In this document: positions 45,501-55,860 of the stretch, piece by piece
How positions within the stretch are numbered: the stretch's first letter is position 1
How the letters are laid out: each line of letters opens with the position of its first letter
From: CAWDYA01 sp963806495
Lineage (GTDB): Bacteria; Acidobacteriota; Polarisedimenticolia; JACPZX01; DASXTC01
Length of the DNA: 64,000 bases
Assembly: GCA_963806495.1 (NCBI GenBank)
Contig: CAWDYA010000003.1
Location: forward strand, 37,106 to 101,105
Direction: 5' to 3'
Translations under genes and position numbers: made by a program
Notes under the pieces: model-generated
Told to the model about the DNA's origin: nothing
Database searches by the model: none
The model's input: the letters and a program-made list of their open reading frames with translations, nothing else

Positions 45501-47033
45501 AAGCCGTCGTTCATCGTCAACGAGAACTGCCTGGCGGGCGGCTTCCACGCCCTGGCGGCCGACGCCCTGGGGGAGAGGTTTCTCAAGGAGGCCGGCAAGG
45601 GGGCGATAGCGGTGTTCGCCCCGGCGGGGTTGTCGTACACGTTCACGGGCGACCAGATCAACGACCAGCTCTACGGCGACCTCTTCTCGATCACCAAGGA
45701 ACGGCGGTTCGGCCCGCTGAGCACCAACATCCGCGCCGCGATCAGCAACACGATCGTCGACATCGACAGCTACGTCCTGCTCGCCGATCCGGCGCAGCGG
45801 CTGATCATGCCCGCGCCCCGGCCCCCGACCGACTTCACCGCGATCGGCGGCAACGGACAGGTGACGCTCACCTGGAACCCGTCGCCTGACCCGAACGTGC
45901 TGACCTACATCTACCGGACCACATTCCCGTCCGGCACGCACACGCTGCTCACCCCTTCGGGAGTGGCCGGCCAGCAGTACGTGGACAGCGGGATCATCAA
46001 CGGGGTGACCTACTACTACCGCGCCTCGTCCGTGCAGCTTCCCGGTCCGTTCGAGGGGCCGCAGACGAACCTCAACACCGACTGCAATGTCCTGAATCCG
46101 CCCGCGAGCGGCCCGGACTGCCGGTGGGCCACGCCCCTCAATCCGAACCCGCCGTCGATCCCGTCCGGTTTCGACGTGTTCAACCCGGGCAACGGCGACC
46201 GGCTGGACCTCGTCTGGAGCGCGCCGGCGGAGAACGACATCGACTTCTACACGGTCCACTACGGCACCGCCGACGGCGGGCCGTATCCGCTCGAGGCGAC
46301 CTTCAGCAAGACCGCCACGGGAGGAACCATCTTCGGGCTGACGCAGGGGCAGGAGTACTTCTTCGTCCTGACGGCGACCAACCTGTCCGGGCTCACCAGC
46401 ATGCCCACGGGCCAGCGCAGCGGCATACCGGAGCTGTTCGACGGGGTCGATCCGCCCGCGCAGATCAAGGACCTGACGCTGCGTCGGTCGCCCAATTTCT
46501 CCGACGCGGTGGAGCTGTCGTGGAGCGCGCCGACCGAGACGATCTACGGAGGCCCGGTCACGCTGGCGGGTTACCGGGTCTATCGTGACCTGACGCCGGT
46601 TTTCGTCCCGTCCGCTTCCAACCTGATCGCCACCATCAACGATCCGGCGACCACCGTGTACGCGGATCGCAACGCCTGGACCGACCCGCAGGACGACTAC
46701 TATCTCGTCGTCGCGGTCGACTCGCGCGGTTTCGCCTCGGGCGCGGGGCGCGAGCTGCCGTCCGGCGTCTCCCAGCTCACGGTCGAGGAGGCGGGCGGCA
46801 TGCTCATGCTCTCGTGGCCTGCCGTGACCACGGACGTCACCGGAGCGCTCACGACCATTGACCATTACGATCTTTATGTCGATACTCAGCCTGTGGGCCG
46901 GACACGTGTCGAGATGCTCTCGCCGTCGTACGGAAACCTGCATACCGCCTCGATCACCATCCCCGACCCGGGCGGCAACCGGTTCCTGTCGGTGATCGCG
47001 GTGGACAGCCGCGGCAACAAGAGCCCGTACTGA
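42551..47033 (+). CDS. Secreted gingipain-like C25 cysteine peptidase with fibronectin-type repeats (one frame break)
   Basis: About 1,490 residues when joined. A signal peptide (MRRFVILLGLTALVALGS) is followed by a ~180-residue prodomain. The frame breaks near 43160 between VDFYQNVEA and ILVVTGVDPA. The second frame encodes a C25 peptidase: YIVIGHPDT, then GDISLDYKNE, the catalytic His in SYLGHGSFSIWG (His750 of that frame) and Cys in IVNENCLAGGFH (Cys784). Several fibronectin type III domains follow (VTLTWNPSPDPN, LDLVWSAPAENDIDFYTVHYG, VELSWSAPTE). Characterised C25 enzymes cut after Arg or Lys. It is 86 bases after the second precursor, so a role in peptide maturation or delivery is possible; it may also be unrelated. 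Confidence 0.85.
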
Positions 47034-47125
47034 TCGGCGGGCGTGCCGCACGAGGGGGGAATCGCCTGGACAGCCGGACCATCGCCGAGACGGCTCCCCC
47101 TCGGGACGATTCCTTCGACCTGATC

Positions 47126-47677
47126 GTGGAACGGGCCCGGGGCGGGGAGGAGACCGCCTTCGTCGAGATCATGGACCGGTTCGAGGGCAAGGCGCTGCTG
47201 ATCGCGCGCGGCATGGGCGCGAACAAGCAGGATGCCGAGGACATCGCCCAGGATGTCTTCATCAAGCTGTTCCGCTACATCCGCTCGTATCGCAGCGGCC
47301 AGTCGTTCGTCAACTGGTTCTACCGGATCGTGGTGAACGCCACCCGCGATCACCTGCGGCGCGCCAGCCGCGGGGGCGAGCCGCTCAGGGAGTACGACGC
47401 CGCCGAGACGGGTGGGGACGCGTCGGCTTTCACGCTCGGGGTGGAGGCCGGCTCGGGCCACGACGCGAGCGATGCGGCCGAGGACCTCAGGCGCGCGATG
47501 TCCTGTCTGACCGACCGCGAGCGCGAGGTGGTGATCCTGCGCGATCTGCAGGGGCTGTCCGCCTGGGAGGTCTCCCGCGTGCTGAGGATCTCTCCGATCA
47601 CCGTGCGCCGTCACGCCTCGCGCGCGCACGAGCGCCTGCGTCTCTACTTCGACCAGCAGGGCGGGCCGCAGGAGTGA
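47126..47677 (+). CDS. ECF-type RNA polymerase sigma factor
   Basis: At least 183 residues from GTG 47126. Region 2 is NKQDAEDIAQDVFIKLFRYI with SFVNWFYRIVVNATRDHLRR, and region 4 is LTDREREVVILRDLQGLS with the helix-turn-helix LRISPITVRRHASRAHERLR. The open frame continues upstream for some 30 codons (ending DSFDLIVERARGG) without a standard start, so the N-terminus is uncertain. No anti-sigma factor is adjacent; the next gene is a membrane TPR protein. Confidence 0.88.
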   Translation: MERARGGEETAFVEIMDRFEGKALLIARGMGANKQDAEDIAQDVFIKLFRYIRSYRSGQSFVNWFYRIVVNATRDHLRRASRGGEPLREYDAAETGGDASAFTLGVEAGSGHDASDAAEDLRRAMSCLTDREREVVILRDLQGLSAWEVSRVLRISPITVRRHASRAHERLRLYFDQQGGPQE

Positions 47678-47680
47678 CGG

Positions 47681-49469
47681 TTGGCCGATAACCAGCGACC
47701 CGCGACGCGGGGCGTCGGACTCGCGGCGGCCCTCGCGGCCGCGTTCCTGGCCGGCTTTCTGATCTACCTGCCGACGGTGTCCCACGGCTGGGTCTTCGAC
47801 GACGTCTCCGCCGTCGCGCAGCAGCCGCTCGCGAAGGACCCGGGCGATCTCGCCGGCATCTTCGGCAGCCCCTACTGGGCGGGCGTCCTCCCGGGCGGCA
47901 ACCTGTACCGCCCCGTGACGACCCTCTCGTTCGCGCTCAATCACGCCCTGACCGGGCCCGGACCCGCAGGGCATCACGTCACAAACGCCGTGCTGCACGG
48001 TGCGCTCGCGGCGCTCGTCGTCCTTCTCGCCTACGAATGGGGGCTCGGTGCGCTGGCCGCCGCCGTCGCCGGGCTGCTCTTCGCGGCGCACCCGATGCAC
48101 GTCGAGGCGGTGGCGCCGGTGACCGGCCGGTCGGATCTCCTCGGTGTCGGCCTGATGCTCGGGGCCTGGCTGGTCCATCTGCGGGCGTACCCGGTCCGGG
48201 GCGCGCCGCCACCGATGCCCCGGCACCGCAGGGCGCTCCTGGTCGGCGTGTCGGTGATGCTGTACGCCGCCTCGGTCCTGTCGAAGGAGAACGCCGCGGT
48301 GCTGCCCGCGCTGATCCTCGCCACCGATCTGGCTCTCGCTCCGCGGCCGCGCCCCTGGCGAGGCCGGTGGGTGACGCCGGTGCTGATGCTGGCGGCGCTG
48401 TCCGGCATGCTCGCGCTGCGCGCCGCGGTGCTGCCGGTGCCCGACCCGTCCGACGCGCGCATCTTCGCCTTCGCGCATCAGAGCGTCGTGACGCGTCTGC
48501 TCACGGCGGTGTCCGTGCTCGGCCGGTATCTCTTCCTGACGGTGCTGCCGGTGACTCCGACGGCCGACTACGGCTTCGCGCAGATCCCCTTCGTCACCTC
48601 GCCACTCGATGTCGCTTTCATCGTGTCGCTCGTGGTCTACCTCGCGCTCGCGGCCGCTCGGGTTCGCCCTGGCCTGGCGCGGGGGCGTGGCGGGGGCGTC
48701 AATCCTGCTCTATCTGGGCGCCATCTTCCCGATCTCCAACCTTCCTTTCTCCACCGGGACGGTCCTGGGCGAGCGGCTTCTCCTGCTGCCGACGGCGGCC
48801 GCCTGCCTGCTCGCCGCGGCGCTCGTGAATCGCGCGCGCGGCACAGCCCGGACGACGCTGCTCGTCGCCGTGGGGGCCGCCCTGGTGCTGATGGGCGCAT
48901 GGACCGTCAGCCGGTCCGCCGACTGGCAGGACAACCTGACCCTGTTCCGCAGGATGTCGGTCACATCGCCGCACAGCGCGCGTGTCTGGTACGGGCTCGG
49001 CGTGCTGGAATCGGCCGAAGACGACGACGCGACCGCGGTGGACGCGTACCAGCGGGCGCTGGCGATCCGGCCGGCGTACCCGGAGTGCGAGCACAACCTC
49101 GGGCTGCTGTACCTGAAGCAGGGGGACGCCGAGGGGGCGATCGGCGCCCTGCGCAGGGCGGTCGAGATGGACCCGTCGCTGCCCGACGTGCTCAACGACC
49201 TCGGTGTCGCGCTCGAGAGAGCGGGGCGGTACGCGAGAGCGGCGGCGGCCTACCGCGCCCAGATCGGCAGGACCCCCGGCAACTGGCGCGCGAACGCGAA
49301 TCTGGGACGGCTCCTGATGACCATGGGTCGGCCGGGTCGCGCGATCGCTCCGCTGCGGCGCGCGCTCGCGCTGAACCCCTCGGATACGAAGTCCCAGGAG
49401 CTGCTGGCCGCAGCGCTCGAGCGTCTCCAGCGCAATGACGAGCCGCTTCCCGCTACACCGCAGGAGTGA
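47681..49469 (+). CDS. TMTC-like membrane protein with C-terminal TPRs (one frame break)
   Basis: About 596 residues from a TTG start four bases after the sigma factor stop. The first ~390 residues have many membrane helices with the family hallmarks SHGWVFDDVSAVAQQPL, NLYRPVTTLSFALNHAL and FAAHPMHVEAVAPVTGRSDLL, as in TMTC/DUF1736 proteins. The frame breaks near 48655. The second part ends the membrane domain (NLPFSTGTVLGERLLLLP) and continues into TPRs (LAIRPAYPECEHNLGLLYLK). Eukaryotic TMTC proteins O-mannosylate proteins; whether bacterial relatives transfer sugars is inference. A second copy lies at 61.4 kb. Confidence 0.82.
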
Positions 49470-49547
49470 GGTCGCCGGTGAAGCGGCGTATCACATCCCC
49501 GCGGGCGCGGGGGAAGTGGGAACCGGCGAAAGGAGCGCGGCCGAGGC

Positions 49548-51470
49548 TCAGAGGTACCGCTTCACCAGCGCCGCGAACCGCGGATCCTTGCGGAAGTCCT
49601 CCAGGTACGGATCCTTGAACAGCGACTCCACGTCCGGCTCCATCCCGAGATACTTCTCGAACGACGCGTAGGCCGCGTCGCGCTCATGCAGCTTCTCGTG
49701 GCACAGCCCCAGCAGGTAGTACGCCTTCGGCACCGCGGGGTTGAGCTTGAGCGACTCCTCGAGCGCCTCGATCGCCTTCCTCCACTTGTCCGCGCGGAAG
49801 TTGGCGTAGCCGTACATGTAGATGAGCGAGGCGGACGATGGCATCACCTCGAGCCCCTTCGAGAACAGGGCGATCGCCTCCTCCTTGCGGTCGTTGCGGA
49901 TCAGGATCATCCCCAGCACCCGGTACAGCTCCTCGCTGTCGGGGTAGATGTCGATCGCCTTGTGCATCGTCGCGACCGCCTCGTCCACGCGCTTGGTGGT
50001 GGCCAGCAGACGCGCGTAGCTGCAGCAGCGCCATCTTGTTCTCCGGGTCGCGGTCCAGCACCTCGTGCAGCGTCTCCTCGGCCTGGTCGAAGCTGGCGAT
50101 TGCGCATCATCGCGGCTGACGAGCGTGACCTTCTCGCCGAGGTCCACCACCTCCTTCGGGTCGCGCGGCTCTCCCTTGCGCAGCTTCGACTCGGTGCCGG
50201 CGATATAGCCGAGCGACAGGAGCCGGTCGCGCATCTCGTCGTCGAGCGCCACCGCCTCGTTGTCAGTGCGCTGCAGGGACTCGAGCCGGCCGCGAAGGTC
50301 TGTCAGCTCGCCGCGCACCTCCTCGGCCTGCGCCGTGTCGCGGTTGACCAGGTTGACACTCTCGTTCGGGTCGGAGTCCATGTCGTACAGCTCGGGCGAC
50401 GGCAGGCTGATGTACTTCCAGTGCGGCGTGCGGATCGCGCTCACCTCGGCCCAGCCGTACGAGGCGTTGGCGTAGATCGACTCGAGATACGGCGTGCGGG
50501 CCGGGATGCGTCCGCGGCCGGTGAGCGACTTCGTCAGGCTGAATCCCTGGATATTGTCGGGAAGCGGCAGGTGCAGCGCGTCGAGCACCGTCGGGAAGAT
50601 GTCCAGCACCGAGGCCTGGTCCGACACGTGGATGCCGCGCTTCGCCCCCGGCAGCCGCACGATCAGCGGCACGTGCATCGTGGCCTGGTAGACGAAGATG
50701 CCATGGAACTGCTCGTGGTGCTCGCCGAGCGATTCGCCGTGATCGCCCGAGACGATGATCATCGTGTCGTCCCACATCCCCATCTTCTTCAGCTCGTCGA
50801 AGAACCGGCCGAGCTGCTTGTCGGCGAAGGCGATCTCCAGCTCGTACCGCCGCTCCAGGGGAAGCGTCATATCGACGCCCGGCGGGTCGTAGGGGTGGTG
50901 CGGGTCGAACAGGTGCATCCAGACGAACATCGGGCGCCCCTGCTCCGACTCGATCCATCGCAGCGTCCGGTCCACCGTCTTGTCCGCCTTGCGCTCCTCG
51001 TACCACATCCCGCGTCCCTTCTTCGAGGTGATGTCCGACTCGTAGTACAGGTCGAACCCCTGGTTGAACCCGAAATGGGAGGCCAGCACCAGGCACGAGA
51101 CCACGGCGGCGGTGCGCATCCCGTGGTCGTGCAGCACCTCCGAGATCAGCGTCTCTTCGGGAGACAGCAGCGCCGTTCCGTTGTTGCGGAAGCCGGTCAC
51201 GATCGGATACCGACCGGTCAGGATCGAGGAGTGGGCCGGCCCGGTGAGCGGGATCGTGGTGGAGGCGTTGTCGAAGACGGCCCCCTCGGCGGCCAGCGCG
51301 TCGAGCGTGGGGGTGAGCCCCTTGTCCGAGCCGTAGGCGCCGACGTGGTCGGCGCGCAGGGTGTCGATGGTGACCAGGATGACGTTCTTCGGAACGGGAG
51401 GCTCGCCGCAGCCCGTGGCGGTCAGCGCGAGGGCCGCGAGCAGGAGTCCGAGGGCCGAGCCGCGTGTCAT
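49548..51470 (-). CDS. Sulfatase-fold lipoprotein with TPR domain (paired frame breaks)
   Basis: About 640 residues. A signal ending ALTATGCGE is probably lipidated. The hydrolase core has VILVTIDTLRADHVGAYG (metal-binding Asp), PLTGPAHSSILTGRYP, MFVWMHLFDPHHPYDPP and IIVSGDHGESLGEH. The Cys/Ser-x-Pro-x-Arg motif for formylglycine is absent, so this is a sulfatase-like enzyme using another nucleophile. TPRs follow (YPDSEELYRVLGMILIRND). Between about 50035 and 50105 the correct frame shifts away and back: another frame there reads LDRDPENKMALLQL, so two compensating indels are present. Its ATG overlaps the stop of the upstream gene. Confidence 0.85.
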   Translation of the reverse strand: MTRGSALGLLLAALALTATGCGEPPVPKNVILVTIDTLRADHVGAYGSDKGLTPTLDALAAEGAVFDNASTTIPLTGPAHSSILTGRYPIVTGFRNNGTALLSPEETLISEVLHDHGMRTAAVVSCLVLASHFGFNQGFDLYYESDITSKKGRGMWYEERKADKTVDRTLRWIESEQGRPMFVWMHLFDPHHPYDPPGVDMTLPLERRYELEIAFADKQLGRFFDELKKMGMWDDTMIIVSGDHGESLGEHHEQFHGIFVYQATMHVPLIVRLPGAKRGIHVSDQASVLDIFPTVLDALHLPLPDNIQGFSLTKSLTGRGRIPARTPYLESIYANASYGWAEVSAIRTPHWKYISLPSPELYDMDSDPNESVNLVNRDTAQAEEVRGELTDLRGRLESLQRTDNEAVALDDEMRDRLLSLGYIAGTESKLRKGEPRDPKEVVDLGEKVTLVSRDDAQSPASTRPRRRCTRCWTATRRTRWRCCSYARLLATTKRVDEAVATMHKAIDIYPDSEELYRVLGMILIRNDRKEEAIALFSKGLEVMPSSASLIYMYGYANFRADKWRKAIEALEESLKLNPAVPKAYYLLGLCHEKLHERDAAYASFEKYLGMEPDVESLFKDPYLEDFRKDPRFAALVKRYL

Positions 51471-53437
51471 GGCTGCTTCGGCCCGTCCTGCCCGGTGGGC
51501 GGCTCGGTCGACATCCCGGTGGTCGCGTCGATGCCGCCGTAGGGACCGGGCGGGCCGCCCGGACTCTGACCGGCGGGACGATCCCGGCGAACCGCGGATC
51601 GTCGCGCAACGAGTCGATGTCGGTGTCGCGCCGCATGTGTCTGAAATCGCGAAAACCCGCGTCGACCGAACGCTTCAGATAGTCGATCGCCTTCTCCTTC
51701 TCGCCCTGAAGCGCCAGACCGCATGCGGCGTCGTACAGCGCCTCCTCGTTCATCGGGTCGAGCTCCGAGGCGAGCAGGAACAGCGACGTGGCCCGTTGCG
51801 GGTCGGCGGGGGGGACGAGCGCCAGGTGGCCCATCGCGTGATACACCTCGGCCTCGTACGCGTACAGCTTCTGCGCGTGGAGGAACATCCGGCGCGCGGG
51901 CTCCAGCTCCTGCCGGTTGCCGCGTCACGAGCGCCATGTCCACCAGCGCCAGCCGGTTGTCCGGATCGCGCTTCAGCACGTCCTGGTAGATCAGCTCGCC
52001 CGCCTGCGCCATGCGCCGCTGCAGCGAGCGGTGCGCCTTGAGCACGTCGTTGGCGAGATCGATCCGCGACTCGGTGTCGATGTCGCGCCCCATCGGCCCC
52101 ACCTCGCCCGGCCACGCCAGATCCGAGCGCCTGTGCCTGCTCAGCGCAGACGTCGCAGGGCGGCCGGTCGAACGAGACACGCTCGGCCACGATCCCGGCC
52201 AGCTTCGCCGCGACGTCGGGCTGCGAGGAGGCGACATCGGCGCTCTCGGCCGGATCGGCCGACAGATCGAACAGACGGGCCGGGTCCGAGGCGATGTACT
52301 TCCAGCGTCCCGAGCGCACCGCGGCGAGCGGGCGCCATCCGAAGGCGTCGCGCGGCAGCAGCGTCTCGGCCAGCAGCGGCCGCTCGGCATCCAGACCGCC
52401 GCCGGGTGTGATCACCGGCGCGAGCGAGCGTCCGTCCAGCGGGCCGGGTGCCTTCACCCCCGCCGCCGTCGAGCACCGTGGGCATGATATCGGCCAGCGT
52501 GACCGGCGTCGCCTCGTCGCGCCCCTCGGAGCCGCCGGCCGCCGGCTTGACCAGCAGCGGCACGTGCAGCGTGGACTGGTACAGCAGGGCGCCGTGGTAC
52601 AGCTCGCCGTGATCGCCCAGCCCCTCCCCGTGGTTGCCCGTCAGGATGATCAGCGTGCGGTCGTCGACGCCGTACTCCTTCAGCCGCGCGAGCAGACGCC
52701 CCAGCTCGTGATCCACGTACGCCACCTCGCCGTCGTACGGCGCGTCGGCGAAGTCGCTGTCATAGGGCGGGGGAGGCGAGTAGAAGTAGTGCGGGTCGTG
52801 GAAGTTCACCCAGAGGAAGAACCGCTCCTTGTGCGCGGTCTCGAGCCACTCGAGCGCCTTGTTGACGACGGTCACCGCGGGGAAGCCCGACCACCGGCGT
52901 GTTGCGCGGACGCGGTGTCTCGGCGAACGAGAGCATGTAGTCGGCGAACCCCTGGTCGAGGCCGAACTTCGGGTGCAGCAGGATGCTGCCCACCACGGCG
53001 TCGGTCGTGTAGCCCGCGTCCGACAGCGCCTCGGCGATCGTCGTCTCGGACGCCGGCAGCGGGGTGTGCTCCTCGGTGCGCACGCCGGTCGACGACGGAT
53101 AGCGTCCCGTCATGATGACGGCGGTGGAGGGAAGCGTCAGCGGAGACGGCGTCTGCGCCTCTGTGAACCGCACCGAGCGCGCGGCGAGCGCGTCGATGTT
53201 CGGCGTGGCCGCCGTGTCGAGCCCGGCGTAGCCGAGATGGTCGGCGCGCAGGCTGTCGACCGTGATGAGCAGCATGTTGGGCCGCGTGTCGGCCGGGCTC
53301 CTGTCGCCGCCGCCCGTGCAGGCAAACGAGAGGATCACGGCCGCGAGCAGCCCGGCGCACGCGCGCCACCCCTTCGCGGGTAGCGCGGCCGCGCCGTTCT
53401 TGCCCGCGTCCGGGTGACACTCTATACTGGCCGCCAT
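51467..53437 (-). CDS. Second sulfatase-fold TPR protein (several frame breaks)
   Basis: About 650 residues spread over three frames with breaks near 52885, 52470, 52145, 51920 and 51570. The N-terminal signal (LLAAVILSFACTGGG) ends in a lipobox. Then come NMLLITVDSLRADHLGYAG, PSPLTLPSTAVIMTGRYP, FFLWVNFHDPHYFYSP and LIILTGNHGEGLGDHGE, as in sulfatase-like hydrolases. The second half has TPR-like repeats (HAQKLYAYEAEVYHAMGHLA), and DSLRDDPRFAGIVPP is the usual end of such proteins. The ATG of the following gene overlaps its stop, so the two are an operon. With so many breaks it is either a pseudogene or a badly assembled stretch; conserved residues favour the latter. Confidence 0.7.
53400..53428 (+). 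promoter_or_regulatory. Candidate promoter for the 53.5-kb gene
   Basis: TTGCCC (53400-53405), a 17-base spacer and TATACT (53423-53428), within the 5' end of the divergent sulfatase gene and about 45 bases before ATG 53474. The -35 match is only partial. Confidence 0.45.
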
Positions 53438-53473
53438 ACGCGACATTCTAACCACACGAGGAGGTCGAGGCAA

Positions 53474-55118
53474 ATGAAGGCTGCGATCGTCGCCGCGGTT
53501 GCGTTCTCACTCATCACCCCGGTGTTTTCGGCCGGACCGCCGAAGCCGCTCACCGCGATCCAGACGATCGCCGCGGCGCGCGGCGGCGAGGCGCTCGACC
53601 AGTGCGAGCGGATTCAGGATCAGTTCTGGCCCACGATGAAGACCGGCGACCTCGCCCTGCTGGTGGTCGAGCCGGGCGAGTGGGCCGTGCTGCTCAACCA
53701 CCCGGATCCGCCCGCCGGCTTCGCGGCCGCCGCGCCGGTGCGCAAGGAGAGGATGGGATACCAGCCGGTGGAAGGCGAGCCCGAGCCGCCCGAGGAGTTC
53801 TGGCCGGTGTCCGTGGCCGGCCCCGGGGCGCTCAGCGGCCTCGACCCGGCGCCGCGTCACAGCCTGATGCTGGCGGGCCGGCGCACCGCGGTCGTGCGGT
53901 TCAACGAAGCGACGGTTCCCTCCACGTCGTTCTCGGGATGGCCGCCCGCCGAGGCCACCATCAACCGGATGGTGCGGGTGCTCTGGCTGGCCGATCTGGA
54001 CAGGCTGCAGGGCGTGCCCGCCGTCGACCCGGCGATCTGGGACTACACCGCCGACGCCGAGGACCTCACGCTGATCGCCGTCGAGCAGCGTCTCATGGCC
54101 CGGATCATGAGGATGTCCTACAACGAGAAGACGATGGAGAAGTACCGCGACCTGTTCGCCATGTGGCTGGCCGTGCGGCACGCCCGGATCGACCGCAACC
54201 CCACGGCCGTGGCCATGGAAGAGAAGGTGGAGAGGCGCGACGGGCTGGCCGATTTCACCGAGACCGTCGTGTACCGGGTGATGGACTAGCAGTCGGCAAC
54301 GAGGTGCGCGACCGCGCTCGAGAAGGTCGACCCGTTCTACGACCGGTATCACAACGCCTTCATCCTGAGGATCAACATGCTCAACTACCCGCTCGTCTGG
54401 TACCCGGCCACGCCCGGCCGAGGCGCTCCAGCACGCCCGGGCCACCGGCGCGGCCCTGGCGTTCGCCGCCTGGCCGGTCGCGGTCAAGTGGGATCTCGAC
54501 TACTTCCCGAAGGACGGAAGCGCACCGGTGACGCTTCGCGAGGTGGTGGAGAAGGGGCTCGGGGACGACTGGCCGGCCGATGCCAATGCCCGCGCCGACC
54601 TGCTGAACAGGGCCAGGGATGCCGCCGGCTACGACACGACGCTGCCGGTCATGAAGGCGATCCTGGCCGAAGGGGGGCAGACCGCGGGGCATCGTGCGGG
54701 CGGCACGGCGCGCACCCTCCAGGTGGCTCTCTCACAGCGCAAGCTGACGTCCTATCACGCCACGCTCGACGACCAGCGCTGGCTGGGCGGGCGCCGCTAC
54801 AGCCTGGCCGGGCCGCTGGAACTGGCCTTCACGGGCGGCAGGCTCGACCTGGGCCGTGACGGCGCCGTCCAGGTCGAGTCGAAGGCGGGGCAACCCGCGG
54901 GGCTGGCTCCTTCCGGGCTGCGCCTGCCGCTGGCCGGCTCCTGGAAGATGACGGTCGGCGGGAAGACGCTGTCGGCCGAGAGCCCCGGGAAGGCCGGACA
55001 GACTCTCACCGGGGCCCTGCTCTTCGAGGCGCCCGGCGTCACCCTGAGCCTCGATTCCGCCCGGGTGGCGGTCACCGCCGAGGGCTTCGAGGTGAGTGAT
55101 TCTTCCTCTTCCCGATAG
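53474..55118 (+). CDS. Secreted protein of unknown function (frame breaks)
   Basis: About 545 residues from ATG 53474, which follows GAGGAGG. The signal peptide is clear (AAIVAAVAFSLITPVFSA). The frame ends at a TAG (54287-54289) but the same frame resumes within a few codons (ATALEKVDPFYDRYHNAF). A third segment follows in another frame from about 54420 (DLDYFPKDGSAPVTLREVVE) to the end, so compensating indels lie near 54290-54305 and another near 54420. The C-terminal part is beta-rich (YSLAGPLELAFTGGRLDLG). I recognise no family. It is transcribed divergently from the sulfatase pair. Confidence 0.55.
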
Positions 55119-55245
55119 CGCCCTGACGGTTGAACGGTCCGACCCTCCCGCCGGTATGTAGGGACAGCCGCGAGGGGTCTTCGCCCCGCGGCGTTCCGGT
55201 CTGTTCGCACGTTGTTCGCAGCGGGTCAGACAAAAGGCGTGAAGA

Positions 55246-55719
55246 ATGCATAACGAATCCAACAAGACAAACGGAATCAACGAATTGGCCGCTATCGCGC
55301 GGCGGGCCGAGACGGCCCGGCTGGCGCCGGCGGCGCGCGCCCGCATCCTGGCCGAGACGAGGCGGGCTCCGGGCGCGATGGCCCGGCTGGCGGCGCTGTG
55401 GGGCCTCTCGGGCCAGCTCGTGGCGGCGGCGGCGCTGCTGGCGCTGCTGGTGCTGCCCGCGGTGATGCAGCGCGGCGCGGATATGCCCGCCACGCCGGGC
55501 CGCCGGGCGGACAAGCTCGACCTGAGCGTCCACATGCGGGCGGACGGCGCGGTCGTCCTGGAGTGGAACAACGGGGGTGCCGTGCACACGGTGCGCAAGG
55601 CCGGGTCACGGGAGGATCTCGCGAAAGTAAACGCTATAGAGGTTCAGGGCGGGCGGTTCACGGACGCCGCCGGTCCGGTTTCGGGCGGTCCGGATATCGT
55701 TTTCTACCAGGTCGATTGA
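55246..55719 (+). CDS. Membrane-anchored small protein, unknown
   Basis: 157 residues: a basic helical cytoplasmic N-terminus (AAIARRAETARLAPAARAR), one membrane helix (LVAAAALLALLVLPAVMQ) and a ~75-residue outer domain (LSVHMRADGAVVLEWNNGG, VHTVRKAGSREDLAK). The topology resembles single-pass anti-sigma factors, but there is no adjacent sigma gene and no recognisable anti-sigma domain. The function is unknown. Confidence 0.6.
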   Translation: MHNESNKTNGINELAAIARRAETARLAPAARARILAETRRAPGAMARLAALWGLSGQLVAAAALLALLVLPAVMQRGADMPATPGRRADKLDLSVHMRADGAVVLEWNNGGAVHTVRKAGSREDLAKVNAIEVQGGRFTDAAGPVSGGPDIVFYQVD

Positions 55720-55742
55720 CGGCCTGGGGCGGAAAGTCCCTC

Positions 55743-55770
55743 TTGACACGGGTTTATTTGGGCGTATATG
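55743..55770 (+). promoter_or_regulatory. Promoter upstream of the secreted-protein cluster
   Basis: A perfect TTGACA (55743-55748), a 16-base spacer and TATATG (55765-55770) in an AT-rich pocket, giving a leader of about 85 bases before ATG 55861. Confidence 0.6.
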
Positions 55771-55860
55771 GATAAAGAATTTCCCGACGCTCGCAATCTA
55801 TCCATGTGTCGCTGGGGGGACGCTCATGACGGTCTCGATCGAAAGGGGAGGAGAGGTGCC

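Noticed and set aside
54287..54289. Stop-codon read-through at the TAG in the 53.5-kb gene
   Set aside because: The amino acids on both sides fit better if a short stretch is read in another frame, indicating two compensating indels.
55170..55200. A GC-rich hairpin before the 55.2-kb gene as a terminator
   Set aside because: The stem is interrupted and no T-run follows.
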